From contig NZ_BBKT01000005.1 in the NCBI RefSeq assembly GCF_000747665.1, positions 1 through 64,000 on the forward strand: DNA of 64,000 nt, given 5' to 3'. Source of the DNA: Thermoanaerobacterium saccharolyticum (GTDB lineage Bacteria; Bacillota; Thermoanaerobacteria; Thermoanaerobacterales; Thermoanaerobacteraceae). The position numbers were made by a program, and so were the translations under genes. Shown piece after piece: positions 28,458 to 37,836 of the stretch (the first letter of the stretch is position 1; every line of letters begins with the position of its first letter). Under the pieces are notes generated by a model. The model had not been told where the DNA came from, searched no databases, and saw nothing but the letters and a program-made list of their open reading frames with translations.

Positions 28458-29816
28458 TTAATCTTGAATTAAGACTTCATCCTTGTAATATTCGATACCT
28501 AATTGATACAGTTTTGTTATATCTCTACAATCAGGAGATAATACACTGCCATTTCTCTCATTGGCGACGACTCCACAACCTCCGCCACAAACTAAACTTA
28601 CGGGGCATTCTTTGCACTGCGGTATATTCAAGACATTTCTCTCTTTCCACGGCAAAACTTTATCATCAAAAATCCTTCTCTCAGGATAAAAAGTGCCTAA
28701 TCGGTAATCTTTTCTGCCACAGCTTGCAGTGCAACCGTATATATCGCCATACAAATCGTAAAGCCATTCTTTTTTACCAGCAGGACAAGTATCAAAAGTA
28801 GGAGAATACATAGTCCCTGATACAAGAGTATTTCTCATGCCTTTAAAATCTGGCTTGTGAAATTTTTTAAGTATTGGATACTTTTTAGACAGCTCTACAA
28901 ATGTAGCCCATTGTTCTACTTGTGACATAAGGCTCTGATGATTTAAAGAACATTCAAAAAGCTCATAATTTCTGCCTATCTGCGTCTTAAATTTAGTGCC
29001 ATCCAAATCGAGATACCCTTTTTTATCAAGAATTTCTGCCAATTCCGGCAGATAAGAATAATTGTCTTTATCAACCACAACCCTTAAGTTAACAGGCATG
29101 TCATTCTCGATTAGGCTGTCAATTCCCAATAGAATCTTTTCAAAACTGTCTCCACCGCCTAATAGCCTTCTTCGCCTGTTGTGAATTTCCTTAGGTCCAT
29201 CCAATGTTACCTGTATTTCTTTCACATTTCCCTTTTCAAGAATGTCTATATACTCTAATACATTGTAACCATTAGTAACTGCAGCTATCTCATAGCCGTA
29301 CAGCTTGCTCTTTTCTACGATGTAATTAATGATGTCTTTTTGAACGTCTGTATCTATAAAAGGCTCTCCGCCAAAGAGCGTAATGTACGGCTTTACCCTC
29401 TCTAACTTAAATCTATCGTTTATATCATCAAAAAAGGCATCTACAGCCTCTTTCGTTATTAAATCTTTCTTTGTTGGTATTCCTCTCTCATAACAATAGA
29501 TGCAAGAAAAGTTGCATCCGTATGTGGGCACAAGCAATATTTGTGTTGGCGATTCATCCATTATTTCCTTAAATTCTTCGTACGCTTCTTTTATCCTTAT
29601 ATCCTCATGCTCTTTTTCCTCATATACATAACCTCTATCAATGACATAATCCAGAAAATCGATGTCGTAAACATCCTTACCTGATTTTATGTCATAAAGC
29701 TTATCTACCTCATCTTTTGAAGCAATATCTGAACTACCTGATAGCAAATTTAAAATAATAAAGTCATTTTTCTCTTCACTAAAAGGTAGAATCATGTTAT
29801 ACTTACTAAAGTACAA
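28458..29816 (-). CDS. Radical SAM/SPASM peptide maturase
   Basis: 452 residues from TTG 29816 after AAGGAG. The N-terminal about 90 residues (KYNMILPF...ILNLLSGS) look like the recognition region of RiPP maturases. The radical SAM core has CNFSCIYCYE (Cys101, 105, 108) and the GGEP motif (LFGGEPFIDT). A C-terminal SPASM/twitch domain has many Cys, including CPAGKKEW, CTASCG and CKECPVSLVCGGGC, for auxiliary 4Fe-4S clusters. The 35-residue Cys-rich peptide encoded just upstream is the likely substrate; thioether or related crosslinks are an inference. Confidence 0.9.
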   Translation of the reverse strand: MYFSKYNMILPFSEEKNDFIILNLLSGSSDIASKDEVDKLYDIKSGKDVYDIDFLDYVIDRGYVYEEKEHEDIRIKEAYEEFKEIMDESPTQILLVPTYGCNFSCIYCYERGIPTKKDLITKEAVDAFFDDINDRFKLERVKPYITLFGGEPFIDTDVQKDIINYIVEKSKLYGYEIAAVTNGYNVLEYIDILEKGNVKEIQVTLDGPKEIHNRRRRLLGGGDSFEKILLGIDSLIENDMPVNLRVVVDKDNYSYLPELAEILDKKGYLDLDGTKFKTQIGRNYELFECSLNHQSLMSQVEQWATFVELSKKYPILKKFHKPDFKGMRNTLVSGTMYSPTFDTCPAGKKEWLYDLYGDIYGCTASCGRKDYRLGTFYPERRIFDDKVLPWKERNVLNIPQCKECPVSLVCGGGCGVVANERNGSVLSPDCRDITKLYQLGIEYYKDEVLIQD

Positions 29817-29835
29817 TAAAATCACTCCTTAATTT

Positions 29836-29858
29836 ATGCGGTAGAAATTCTACCGCAT
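29836..29858 (-). promoter_or_regulatory. Hairpin between peptide and maturase genes
   Basis: A 23-nt near-perfect palindrome, ATGCGGTAGAA-A-TTCTACCGCAT, lies between the peptide stop and the maturase RBS. On the operon strand no T tract follows, so it is more likely an mRNA stabiliser, processing site or partial terminator that sets a high peptide-to-enzyme ratio than a full terminator. Confidence 0.6.
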
Positions 29859-29862
29859 TTTT

Positions 29863-29970
29863 TTAGTCATGGCAGCCTACAACAAGCTTCGATGACTTTG
29901 AGCAGCATTGTGCAACGCTGCTGTTTTGTGTTGTGCAGCAATTTGAATTCTTATTTGTTACAGCTTTCAC
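29863..29970 (-). CDS. Cys-periodic 35-residue putative RiPP precursor peptide
   Basis: A very short gene with GTG start at 29970 preceded by AGGAGGTGA at 5 nt, one of the strongest RBS in the window. The peptide begins MKAVTNKNSN and has Cys at 11, 12, 22, 23 and 33, a period of exactly 11 residues, with Ser/Thr/Gln/Asn-rich spacers and VVGCHD at the end. It lies 29 bp behind the ArsM-like gene and 46 bp before the radical SAM/SPASM gene. It was not recognised as a named family. Function as a maturase substrate is inferred from size, Cys pattern and context. Confidence 0.75.
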   Translation of the reverse strand: MKAVTNKNSNCCTTQNSSVAQCCSKSSKLVVGCHD

Positions 29971-29999
29971 CTAAATCACCTCCTTTTAATGCAAGATAA

Positions 30000-30629
30000 C
30001 TACCTTTTAATGCCTTTGATCGTTATACTTGCAACAGGATATCCATTTTTCATGTATTCACGCTTTTTAAGATATTCTATTTCTTTAAAACCTGCATTGT
30101 TTATGGCTTTTATATATTCTTCTTCCGGAATAGCTCCGCCGAAGCAGTCAGCCCAAGCTTCAGGGTCATTTACAATCTCATCCGGAAGTCTGTCCTTTGA
30201 TACAACGTCTGAAACGATAAATCTTCCACCATTTTTAAGAACCCTGTAAATCTCTTTATAGACTTTTTCTTTGTCTTTTGCATGATTTATCACGCAATCG
30301 CTTATTACAACGTCAAATTTTTCACTTTGAAGTGGTATGTTTTCTACATCTCCTACAACAAATTCAGCATTTCTTATGTTAAGCTTTTTTCTGTTTTTTT
30401 CAGCCTCTTCGATCATTTTCTCAGTAAGATCGAGACCTACTGCAATTCCTCTTTCACCTATGATCTTCGCAGCATTTAAAACGTCATTCCCTCTGCCGCA
30501 TCCTAAATCAAGGACATTTTCCCCTTCTTTTAAATCTGCCAAAACAATATTTTTGCCACCACAGCTTAAGTTGTCATCTTCTTCGGCTAATTTTTCATAT
30601 CTATTTATTATGTTTTCTTTCGCTTCCAT
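30000..30629 (-). CDS. ArsM-like SAM methyltransferase
   Basis: 209 residues from ATG 30629 (AAAGGTGGTGACG upstream). The core has VLDLGCGRGNDVL, VGLDLTEKMI, GDVENIPLQSEKFDVVISDC and VLKNGGRFIVSDVV. Cys23, Cys112 and Cys162 lie where arsenite methyltransferases have their three arsenic-binding cysteines; the 50-residue spacing of the last two agrees with ArsM. It may methylate As(III), another thiophilic metal, or the neighbouring peptide. It is the first gene of the operon. Confidence 0.8.
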   Translation of the reverse strand: MEAKENIINRYEKLAEEDDNLSCGGKNIVLADLKEGENVLDLGCGRGNDVLNAAKIIGERGIAVGLDLTEKMIEEAEKNRKKLNIRNAEFVVGDVENIPLQSEKFDVVISDCVINHAKDKEKVYKEIYRVLKNGGRFIVSDVVSKDRLPDEIVNDPEAWADCFGGAIPEEEYIKAINNAGFKEIEYLKKREYMKNGYPVASITIKGIKR

Positions 30630-30658
30630 CTCGTCACCACCTTTTACCAAAGACATAT

Positions 30659-30716
30659 CCCCTATATAGGGGGTGGTACTAATTGATAGTATACCACAAT
30701 AATTTAACAAAGTAAA
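30659..30716 (-). promoter_or_regulatory. Operon promoter with CsoR/CstR-like palindrome
   Basis: On the minus strand TTTACT (716-711 of this kb) and TATACT (693-688) are spaced 17 bp. Just downstream, covering the transcription start region and leader, is CCCCTATATAGGGG (30659-30672), a perfect 14-bp palindrome. C-tract/G-tract palindromes of this kind are bound by CsoR-family repressors that respond to Cu(I), persulfide or other thiophilic signals. No csoR gene is in the window. Confidence 0.6.
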
Positions 30717-30792
30717 TATAAAAACAAAAGAAAGAAAACGCATTTTATAATTAAATCTATTGTGTGGAATATTAGAATGTGGAGGTGTTTTT

Positions 30793-31113
30793 ATGAAGAT
30801 AACTGCTGTTTTGCCTACTCAAGATATGGCAAGCGCATTAGTCGACAGTTTGAAAAAAATGGGTTTCGATCGAAAAGATATGATCATAACAGACATGAAA
30901 AAATCTGTGCAGGATATGGACTTTATGGTTGACAATGCTATAGATATAAAGTCAGAAAGAGAAGGCTTAGGTGAAAAAAGACCTTATACAGACTTCTATA
31001 CAGATGACGCTGAATCCGGAATACTCATTACAGTGGAAGCACCTAAGAAAGAACTGTCTAAAATAAGAGAAACAATGGAACAATGCGGTGCCACAAACAT
31101 AATTCAAAAATGA
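30793..31113 (+). CDS. Conserved hypothetical small protein
   Basis: 106 residues from ATG 30793 after GGAGGTG. A possible ferredoxin-like alpha/beta fold is suggested by the alternation KITAVLPTQDMASALVDSLKK, MIITDM and ILITVEAPKKELSKIRETME-type elements. No family was recognised. It is divergent from the peptide operon. A GGGGA-loop-TCCCC hairpin follows at about 31118-31144. Confidence 0.7.
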   Translation: MKITAVLPTQDMASALVDSLKKMGFDRKDMIITDMKKSVQDMDFMVDNAIDIKSEREGLGEKRPYTDFYTDDAESGILITVEAPKKELSKIRETMEQCGATNIIQK

Positions 31114-31234
31114 TATAAGGCGGGGATATGCTTCATTCCCCGTCCTATTTCTTTGAGATTTTATTATCATATATGTATTGCGCGAAAATTCATCATATAG
31201 TATACTATGTACAAATATGGAGGGAGTGTTTATC

Positions 31235-31513
31235 ATGAGCGAACAAAAAGCCATTATATCCGTAATCGGTGTCGACAGAGTAGGAATAATTTACAATGTA
31301 TCAAAATTATTAGCCGAAAATAACATAAATATCTTAGACATCAGCCAGACGATATTAAAAGACATCTTTACGATGATCATGATAGTTGATATAAAAAATT
31401 CTACAAATGACTTTAACATATTAAAAGAAGAACTTAAAAATTTAGGCGAAAATCTTGGAGTCAAAATCGACATTCAGAAAGAAGACATATTTAGAGCAAT
31501 GCACAGATTATAG
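31235..31513 (+). CDS. ACT domain protein
   Basis: 92 residues forming one ACT domain: IISVIGVDRVGIIYNVSKLL, NINILDISQTILKDIFTM and MIVDI. Such stand-alone proteins (PF13740 type) are thought to sense small ligands. The RBS GGAGGGAG precedes ATG 31235. The UPF0210 gene follows after 30 bp on the same strand; this pair is conserved across Firmicutes, but its function is unknown. Confidence 0.9.
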   Translation: MSEQKAIISVIGVDRVGIIYNVSKLLAENNINILDISQTILKDIFTMIMIVDIKNSTNDFNILKEELKNLGENLGVKIDIQKEDIFRAMHRL

Positions 31514-31543
31514 ACAGATGCTTTATTGAAAGGAATGATTAAA

Positions 31544-32908
31544 ATGGGCTTTGCTTTTGAAGAAATAGAAGAAACTATAAGGATGGTTCAATCGGAAAAG
31601 CTTGATATAAGGACAATAACTATGGGCATAAGTTTAAGAGATTGCTCAGGAAACAATGCAGACACAATCGCCGAAAAGATCTACGATAAAATCACAAGAA
31701 AAGCCGAAAATCTCGTAAAGGTAGCCGAAGAATTAGAATCTGAATTCGGCATCCCTATTGTCAATAAGCGTATATCTGTGACGCCTATAGCTATCGTTGC
31801 AGACAATATTGAAAAAGATGAGTTTATTAAAATAGCTTCGTCACTTGATAAAGCTGCAAAAAATGTAGGCATAAACTTTATAGGCGGATATTCTGCTTTA
31901 GTACATAAAGGATTTACAGATGGCGATCTAAACCTTATAAATTCAATCCCACAGGTTCTCAGTGAGACAGAAAGAGTTTGTTCATCTGTGAATGTAGCAA
32001 CGACTAAAGCAGGCATAAACATGGATGCGGTAGCTTTGATGGGAAAAATCATAAAAGATACGGCATATCGGACAAAAGAAAATGACGGCATAGGTGCTGC
32101 AAAGCTTGTAGTATTTTGCAACGCGCCAGAAGACAATCCATTCATGGCAGGCGCTTTTCACGGCGTCGGTGAAGGTGAATGCGTCATAAACGTAGGTGTA
32201 AGCGGACCAGGTGTTGTATTAGCAGCTCTTTCAAAACTTCCAAAAACCGCCGATTTCGGTCAAATATCTGAGACAATAAAAAAGACGTCATTTAAGATTA
32301 CCCGTGCCGGTGAACTCATAGGACGTCTTGCAGCGCAAAGGTTAAATACATCATTTGGAATTCTCGATCTATCTTTGGCTCCAACGCCAGAAATAGGCGA
32401 TAGTATAGCAAACATACTTGAGTCAATGGGACTTTCAAAGTGTGGTTCACATGGTACCACAGCGGCACTGGCACTTTTAAATGACGCCGTAAAAAAAGGC
32501 GGGGTCATGGCATCATCATACGTAGGAGGTCTAAGCGGTGCATTCATACCTGTAAGCGAAGATGCCGGAATGATAGAAGCTGTTGAAGCAGGCGCTTTAT
32601 CAATAGAAAAACTTGAAGCCATGACGTGCGTATGCTCAGTTGGGCTTGACATGATCGCGATTCCAGGTGACACGCCTTACGAGACCATATCAGCCATAAT
32701 AGCCGACGAGATGGCAATAGGCATGATAAACAAGAAGACGACTGCTGTAAGAATCATCCCAGCACCCGGCAAAAAAGAAGGTGACTACGTAGAATTTGGC
32801 GGACTTTTAGGCCATGCGCCTGTTATGAAAGTAAACAGCTTCTCGCCAAAAGATTTCATAGAAAGAGGCGGAAGAATCCCTGCACCGCTTCATAGTTTAA
32901 ACAATTAA
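31544..32908 (+). CDS. UPF0210 / PFL-like (DUF711) family protein
   Basis: 454 residues, the family's usual length, from ATG 31544 with AAAGGAATG upstream. It matches UPF0210 (DUF711): [39 protein letters not shown] and [16 protein letters not shown]. Structures of relatives have a glycyl-radical-like barrel, but no radical chemistry is shown. It is co-transcribed with the ACT gene. Confidence 0.92.
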   Translation: MGFAFEEIEETIRMVQSEKLDIRTITMGISLRDCSGNNADTIAEKIYDKITRKAENLVKVAEELESEFGIPIVNKRISVTPIAIVADNIEKDEFIKIASSLDKAAKNVGINFIGGYSALVHKGFTDGDLNLINSIPQVLSETERVCSSVNVATTKAGINMDAVALMGKIIKDTAYRTKENDGIGAAKLVVFCNAPEDNPFMAGAFHGVGEGECVINVGVSGPGVVLAALSKLPKTADFGQISETIKKTSFKITRAGELIGRLAAQRLNTSFGILDLSLAPTPEIGDSIANILESMGLSKCGSHGTTAALALLNDAVKKGGVMASSYVGGLSGAFIPVSEDAGMIEAVEAGALSIEKLEAMTCVCSVGLDMIAIPGDTPYETISAIIADEMAIGMINKKTTAVRIIPAPGKKEGDYVEFGGLLGHAPVMKVNSFSPKDFIERGGRIPAPLHSLNN

Positions 32909-32999
32909 TGATATAATATAGGCAAATTTAAAAAGAACATATTACAAATAGAAGTACAATACATTATATGTTTGGGTAGGGGATAGTGTTTGTAGTGAT

Positions 33000-33031
33000 A
33001 AAAAAAGCCCAACGGCATCCGTCAGGCTTTT
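33000..33031 (-). terminator. Terminator, possibly bidirectional
   Basis: AGCCCAACGG-cat-CCGTCAGGCT forms a hairpin with A7 on the left and T4 on the right, directly behind the stop of the leftward hypothetical gene (33047). It could also end rightward transcription from the UPF0210 gene. Confidence 0.75.
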
Positions 33032-33046
33032 CCTACAAAGTATATG

Positions 33047-33775
33047 TTAAGCATATCTCAAAACTCCGTCATCTGAAAATACAAATTTCTGTCCATTAAC
33101 ATAAAATGGTCTTGAAGTATCTATCCCCATTTTATCCAAACCTGTTTTGATTTTTTCATACACGTCATGACTTAACGAAGCCATTGGCATTTGGCCATTC
33201 GCTACACGTATTAAGCAGTCTACTGCACCGCCTATTTTGGTTAAATAATCATATTCTTCTGGTCCCCCTAATTTATATATAACATTTTGTTGATTCTTTT
33301 CAACTTTCCAAAGTTGAGCGACTTGTTCTTTCGTTAATTTTGACATGTCAGGGAATCCGTATTTATCAACAGCATAATTTATCATCTGATTTATATAATC
33401 CGTGATTCTTTTGCTATAATCAGTGCCTATCGGATTTGAACCCCAAAACATGCTAATAGAACTATCACCAACATGCAATACAACATCCTGCCCAGAATAT
33501 TCACCAAGGCTTACTGTGGTTCCGGGTGTTAAGTTAATAGAATTTTCTTGAACTTGTACTGATTCAATAGCTTTTGAACTTATATATGCTGTACCTAAAA
33601 AATTCAAAGGATTAAATTCACTCACATCGTAATATACATTTTTAAGCTGTTTAGATTCGTCGTTTAGGCTCTCTGCATATAAATTGTCTTGTGGCGTAAA
33701 GTTAGGCATTCTTTTGTTAACTTTATTGCCTTGATAAATTATTGACGCATACGTATTATAAGCTTCTACCCTCAA
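33047..33775 (-). CDS. Hypothetical protein
   Basis: 242 residues if started at TTG 33775, six bases after GGAGGTG; an ATG at 33790 is part of that RBS. No signal peptide or membrane segment is seen. Recognisable segments include FLGTAYISSKAIESVQV and GEYSGQDVVLHVGDSSISMF; no family was assigned. It is a single gene with its own terminator. Confidence 0.75.
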   Translation of the reverse strand: MRVEAYNTYASIIYQGNKVNKRMPNFTPQDNLYAESLNDESKQLKNVYYDVSEFNPLNFLGTAYISSKAIESVQVQENSINLTPGTTVSLGEYSGQDVVLHVGDSSISMFWGSNPIGTDYSKRITDYINQMINYAVDKYGFPDMSKLTKEQVAQLWKVEKNQQNVIYKLGGPEEYDYLTKIGGAVDCLIRVANGQMPMASLSHDVYEKIKTGLDKMGIDTSRPFYVNGQKFVFSDDGVLRYA

Positions 33776-33938
33776 AACGTTCACCTCCATATTTTTTAAA
33801 GGAATATACCATAGTTATTTAAACAATATATCCTCATCTTACACAAATATATTTTTGTTTTTATTTGATTTTTTATATTTTTAGTGCGATTTACACCGCA
33901 TTTTATATATCGGCACATTAGCGTAAATACCTACACCG

Positions 33939-34968
33939 TTATTGAATAATATATTTATACGCGAAATAAATATTCGGAGTCCATTTTGCGGTTGGAGTAA
34001 AAAGATGTTCTATTCCAGTTGAAATACCCCATTGTTGTTTTACAGATAAAGTATTTTCGGGAATATTTAGAACATAATCCAATCCTGGATAAGTTTCATA
34101 TCGAACTCGTGTCTGTGGTGAATAAATGTACTTATGCTGTCCTGACCAACTTCCAACACCAGTACTGTCGATCTGTATATACTGTACAACGGCTGTGTCT
34201 GGAATACTTGCGTCATTGCTTAAATCAAATATCTGATATGGTAAAATTGTGCCTACATTACTATATGTAAAATTAAATGTCATATTTGTTGACCTCCATC
34301 CTGTTGTCCCATTCTGCCATGCATCTCCTACAAAAAGTTTATAATTCGCATTATCATCGTATCCACTATAAGGTACTACGACAACATACCATGTTCCTGT
34401 TGCTTGTACCTGTATATATATCCTTTCATCGCTATTACCAGAATTTTGTGACGCTGCATAATTGAAATTAGGATCGAATATATATAAATCATAATCACAG
34501 CCAGCAGGAATATCTTTAAGTAAAAAAGCAACTATTTCATTAGGATCAGAACTGGCAGTCAAATATATCTTAATACCAGTCCTCATCGCCTACGGCATCA
34601 ATATTTGCAAGCATATACTGGTTATATGAAATGGATTTAGCACTGTCAGAATTATTGTTTGGTTCATATGGATCTGTTAAAGCTTGAGGCACAACACTAT
34701 TCCTTTCATCTTTAGAGTTTACCGCACTTTGAAGTCCTTTCTTTATAGTCTCAATGTTTACACCTTTTGAAAGCTGAACATTGTCACTTACCTCTGATAA
34801 TTCAAATTTAAATTTAGCAGCAGTATCCGTATCAAAGTTTAACATTGATGTAGGTATTTGCTCCACATTTTGTGTTTTATTTTCGCTCGCAAACGCTGAT
34901 AAATTCGAGCCAATTATAAGCACTATAGTACAAATAACCGCTAATAATCTTATAAAAAAGTGCTTCAT
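33939..34968 (-). pseudogene. Secreted PPC-domain protein, frameshifted
   Basis: ATG 34968 (AGGAGG, 6 nt) opens a signal peptide (HFFIRLLAVICTIVLIIGSN, ending LSAFASE). After a spacer, DPYEPNNNSDSAKSISYN and GDEDWY are the start of a bacterial pre-peptidase C-terminal (PPC) domain. The frame stops at TAA right after DWY. One extra base near 34572 separates it from KIYLTASSDPNEIVAFLLKD and DYDLYIFDPN, the rest of the same domain, which runs on to 33939. An intact form would be about 342 residues and secreted. Ligand and role are unknown. Confidence 0.75.
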
Positions 34969-35275
34969 AAAAAACCTCCTAAATTTTATTGACATCCAAA
35001 ATTTTATGGCACGCGCATTTAGACTATAAAGCTTTATACTTATTGCGCAAAAAAACATTTTGAAAATCAAATTGCAAGTATTATAATAATTGTATTTTGA
35101 AGGTTTTCTTAAATCTTTAATGCATTGTTTGACTTTACTTTTGATGCCCGAGAGCTTACCGGTAATTCTCTTAATAACTATAATAGACTATTACATAAAT
35201 TTGTCAACTGTCCAAAAGTACTAATTTTTTATGTCACAAAATACGGTTCAGATGTGTTTATATAATGTAAGTCTC

Positions 35276-35779
35276 ATGTGGGAGGTGTTCAAAATACTTG
35301 ACTCATTCAAAGATATCTTTGAAAAATACTACTTTAAGATCTACCGACAAATAGCTCTTATCATAAATGATGATGACAAAGCACAAGATATTGCACAGGA
35401 AGTTTTTATCAAGTTAATTAAAAACCCTCCCCATGATGATGAAAATATAGGAGGCTGGTTATCGAAAGTGGCTATCCATCAAGCACTAAATTTCATCCGC
35501 TCAGAAAAGAACCTTAAGTCAAGGGAATTAAAAGTATCTCAGTTTAATGACGATTTGATATCACCTGAGGACATAGCAATTGAAAAAATAGAGATAGACA
35601 AAGTTAGAAAAGTTTTGTCTAAAATGGATAGACGCGACATGCTTTGTCTCGTGCTTAAACACTCAGGTTACAATTATGAAGAAATTTCTATATCACTTGG
35701 TATAAAAAAATCATCTGTTGGAACAACAGTAGCAAGAGCTCACAGAAAATTTAAAGAGCTTTATGAAAAGGAGGTGTAG
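35276..35779 (+). CDS. ECF-type RNA polymerase sigma factor
   Basis: Sigma-70 family protein with region 2 (YYFKIYRQIALIINDDDKAQ, DIAQEVFIKLIKNPP) and region 4 HTH (YNYEEISISLGIKKSSVGTT). The start is unclear. A TATAAT box at 35261-35266 would place transcription start near ATG 35276, ruling out ATG 35231. The best RBS (GGGAGGTG, 35280-35287) lies behind ATG 35276 and points to a non-standard start such as ATA 35294. The next gene is its anti-sigma factor. Confidence 0.85.
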   Translation: MWEVFKILDSFKDIFEKYYFKIYRQIALIINDDDKAQDIAQEVFIKLIKNPPHDDENIGGWLSKVAIHQALNFIRSEKNLKSRELKVSQFNDDLISPEDIAIEKIEIDKVRKVLSKMDRRDMLCLVLKHSGYNYEEISISLGIKKSSVGTTVARAHRKFKELYEKEV

Positions 35780-35782
35780 TAT

Positions 35783-36926
35783 ATGTGCTTCGATGAAGGG
35801 ACACTGCAATCATACTTAGACGGTGAAATAGATGAATCACTAAAACAACAGATAAAAAAGCATCTTGATACATGCGAAAAGTGTTCAGTCAAGTTTAATG
35901 AGCTTAAGAATTTAAATAGCTTTTTAGATAAAGCCTTAAAGACGAGTTCTATCGATCTCAATGAAGCGTGGGAAAATCTAAATAAAAAGATCAATAAAGA
36001 AGAAAGAGGTGTATTTAATATGTTTAGAAAATACAAAAAAATATATAGCAGCAGCCGCTGCGGCAGCAGTAATTGCAGCATCAATAGCATTGCCACCTGT
36101 CCAAAAAGCAGAAGCCGAGATTTTAAGCTTGTTTAGACTTAATAACTTTAAAGCTGTAACAATAACACCTGATGATTTACAAGATATAAAAAATAAATTC
36201 TATCAAGCAGGAAATAAAGAAATCGACCTAAAGCAGTACGGCGATATTAAAGTAATTGGTGACTATGGTTCATCCAAAGAAATTAGTAAAAACAATTTGG
36301 ATAAAATAAAATCATATGTTGGCTACAATTTTAAAATCCCTCAAGATGTGGACAACTTCAAATTAAGAGACAGCATTTATGTAGAGAAAGGCCAAACTGT
36401 TGAATTTAAATTAAATGTAGATAAGATAAATAATCTAATAAAGACATTCGGAGGAAATAAGCTGCTGCCAGAGAACTTAAATGAAAAGACATTTAAAATA
36501 ATTTTAGGCAATAGTGTGCATATATCTTCTATAGATAAAAATGAATCAGATTCTCCAAAAAATATAAGCTACGGACTTGATATAATGAAAACCCCTGAAA
36601 TAATCGTACCAGATGGTGTTGATATTGAAAAAGTAAGAGATGCTGTCATAAATATGCCATTCATTCCAGACGACATTAGAAATCAAATAGCCAGCATAAA
36701 AGACTGGAAAACCACAATACCATTTCCTGTGTCAGATACAGATGATATAAAAGATGTTACTATAAACGGCAGCAAAGGAATTGTAATATCAAAAAAATTC
36801 CAAAGTTCCGACATTTTAGAGGTATATTCAAATCTTGCATTAAATGATAATGGTGTAATATATTTGTTCAGCGGAAACAATATTTCACCAGATGAGCTTA
36901 TAAAAATAGCAGAATCAATGAGGTGA
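35783..36926 (+). pseudogene. Membrane anti-sigma factor with zinc-finger (zf-HC2) domain, frameshifted
   Basis: The gene starts 3 bp after the sigma gene. The N-terminus has the anti-sigma zinc site HLDTCEKCS. At an A7 run (36035-36041) the frame is lost and stops at 36136; with six A it continues as KYIAAAAAAAVIAASIALPP (transmembrane helix), then an extracytoplasmic domain to 36926. The intact protein would be about 380 residues and sequester the sigma factor at the membrane. The downstream ABC exporter genes are probably part of its regulon. Confidence 0.82.
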
Positions 36927-36930
36927 TGAA

Positions 36931-37836
36931 ATGATACTAGAGACTCAAAACCTTACAAAACAGTTTGATGGCAAAGGCGGATTTAAAGATGTAAACATCT
37001 CTATCGATAGTGGCATGGTTTTTGGATTCCTCGGTCCGAACGGTGCTGGAAAAAGCACATTTGTAAAAACTATGGTGGGGCTTTTATACCCCACCTCTGG
37101 TTTTGCTTGGATTGATGGCTTTCCCATCGGCACTATAGAATCAAAAAGGCAAATCGGATTTCTTCCTGAAAACTTTAAATATCATGATTGGATGACAGGA
37201 AAAGAATTGATGAAATTTCATGCAGAATTATGCAAAATGAAAAACCCATATAAAAAAATTGAAGAACTTTTTGAACTGGTCAAGCTTAAAGGACATGAAA
37301 ATAAAAAAGTAAAAAATTACAGCAAAGGAATGCAGCAAAGGATAGGACTTGCAATAGCACTTTTAAATGATCCAAAAGTAATCTTTTTAGATGAACCCAC
37401 ATCAGCCCTTGATCCTGTTGGTAGAATAGATGTTAGAGAGATAATAAAAAGACTAAAAGACGACGGCAAGACGGTATTTTTAAACAGTCACTTATTAAGT
37501 GAAGTGGAAATGGTATGCGATGAAGTCGCAATTATAAATCACGGGCATGTAATAGCAGAGGGAAAGCTTGAAAACTTATTAAGTAAAAATACCTATGTAG
37601 AGATGGTTATATCAGATTACGATAGCCAATTAATCGAAAAGATTTCTAAATTAGCATATAACGTTGTATTTAAAGATGGCAAACTTACATTTAAAGTAAA
37701 AGACAAAGACAGTATTCCTAATATCGCAAAAACTATCGTAGATTCCGGTGCAAAACTGTATCAATTGGATTCAAAAACAAGTTCATTGGAAGATCTGTTT
37801 ATAAATATAGTTGGAAAGGATGAGGATGTATGCTGA
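36931..37836 (+). CDS. ABC transporter ATP-binding protein
   Basis: 301 residues. Walker A is GPNGAGKST, the signature is YSKGMQQRIGLA, and Walker B is KVIFLDEPTSALDP followed by the H-loop NSHLLSE. A C-terminal extension of about 80 residues is typical of exporters of the CcmA/NatA type. It starts 4 bp after the anti-sigma gene and overlaps the permease gene by 7 bp. Confidence 0.94.
   Translation: MILETQNLTKQFDGKGGFKDVNISIDSGMVFGFLGPNGAGKSTFVKTMVGLLYPTSGFAWIDGFPIGTIESKRQIGFLPENFKYHDWMTGKELMKFHAELCKMKNPYKKIEELFELVKLKGHENKKVKNYSKGMQQRIGLAIALLNDPKVIFLDEPTSALDPVGRIDVREIIKRLKDDGKTVFLNSHLLSEVEMVCDEVAIINHGHVIAEGKLENLLSKNTYVEMVISDYDSQLIEKISKLAYNVVFKDGKLTFKVKDKDSIPNIAKTIVDSGAKLYQLDSKTSSLEDLFINIVGKDEDVC

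Noticed and set aside
35156-35165. TTACCGGTAA palindrome near the sigma operon
   Set aside because: Ten bases of symmetry alone, about 100 bp away from the promoter, are not enough to call an operator.
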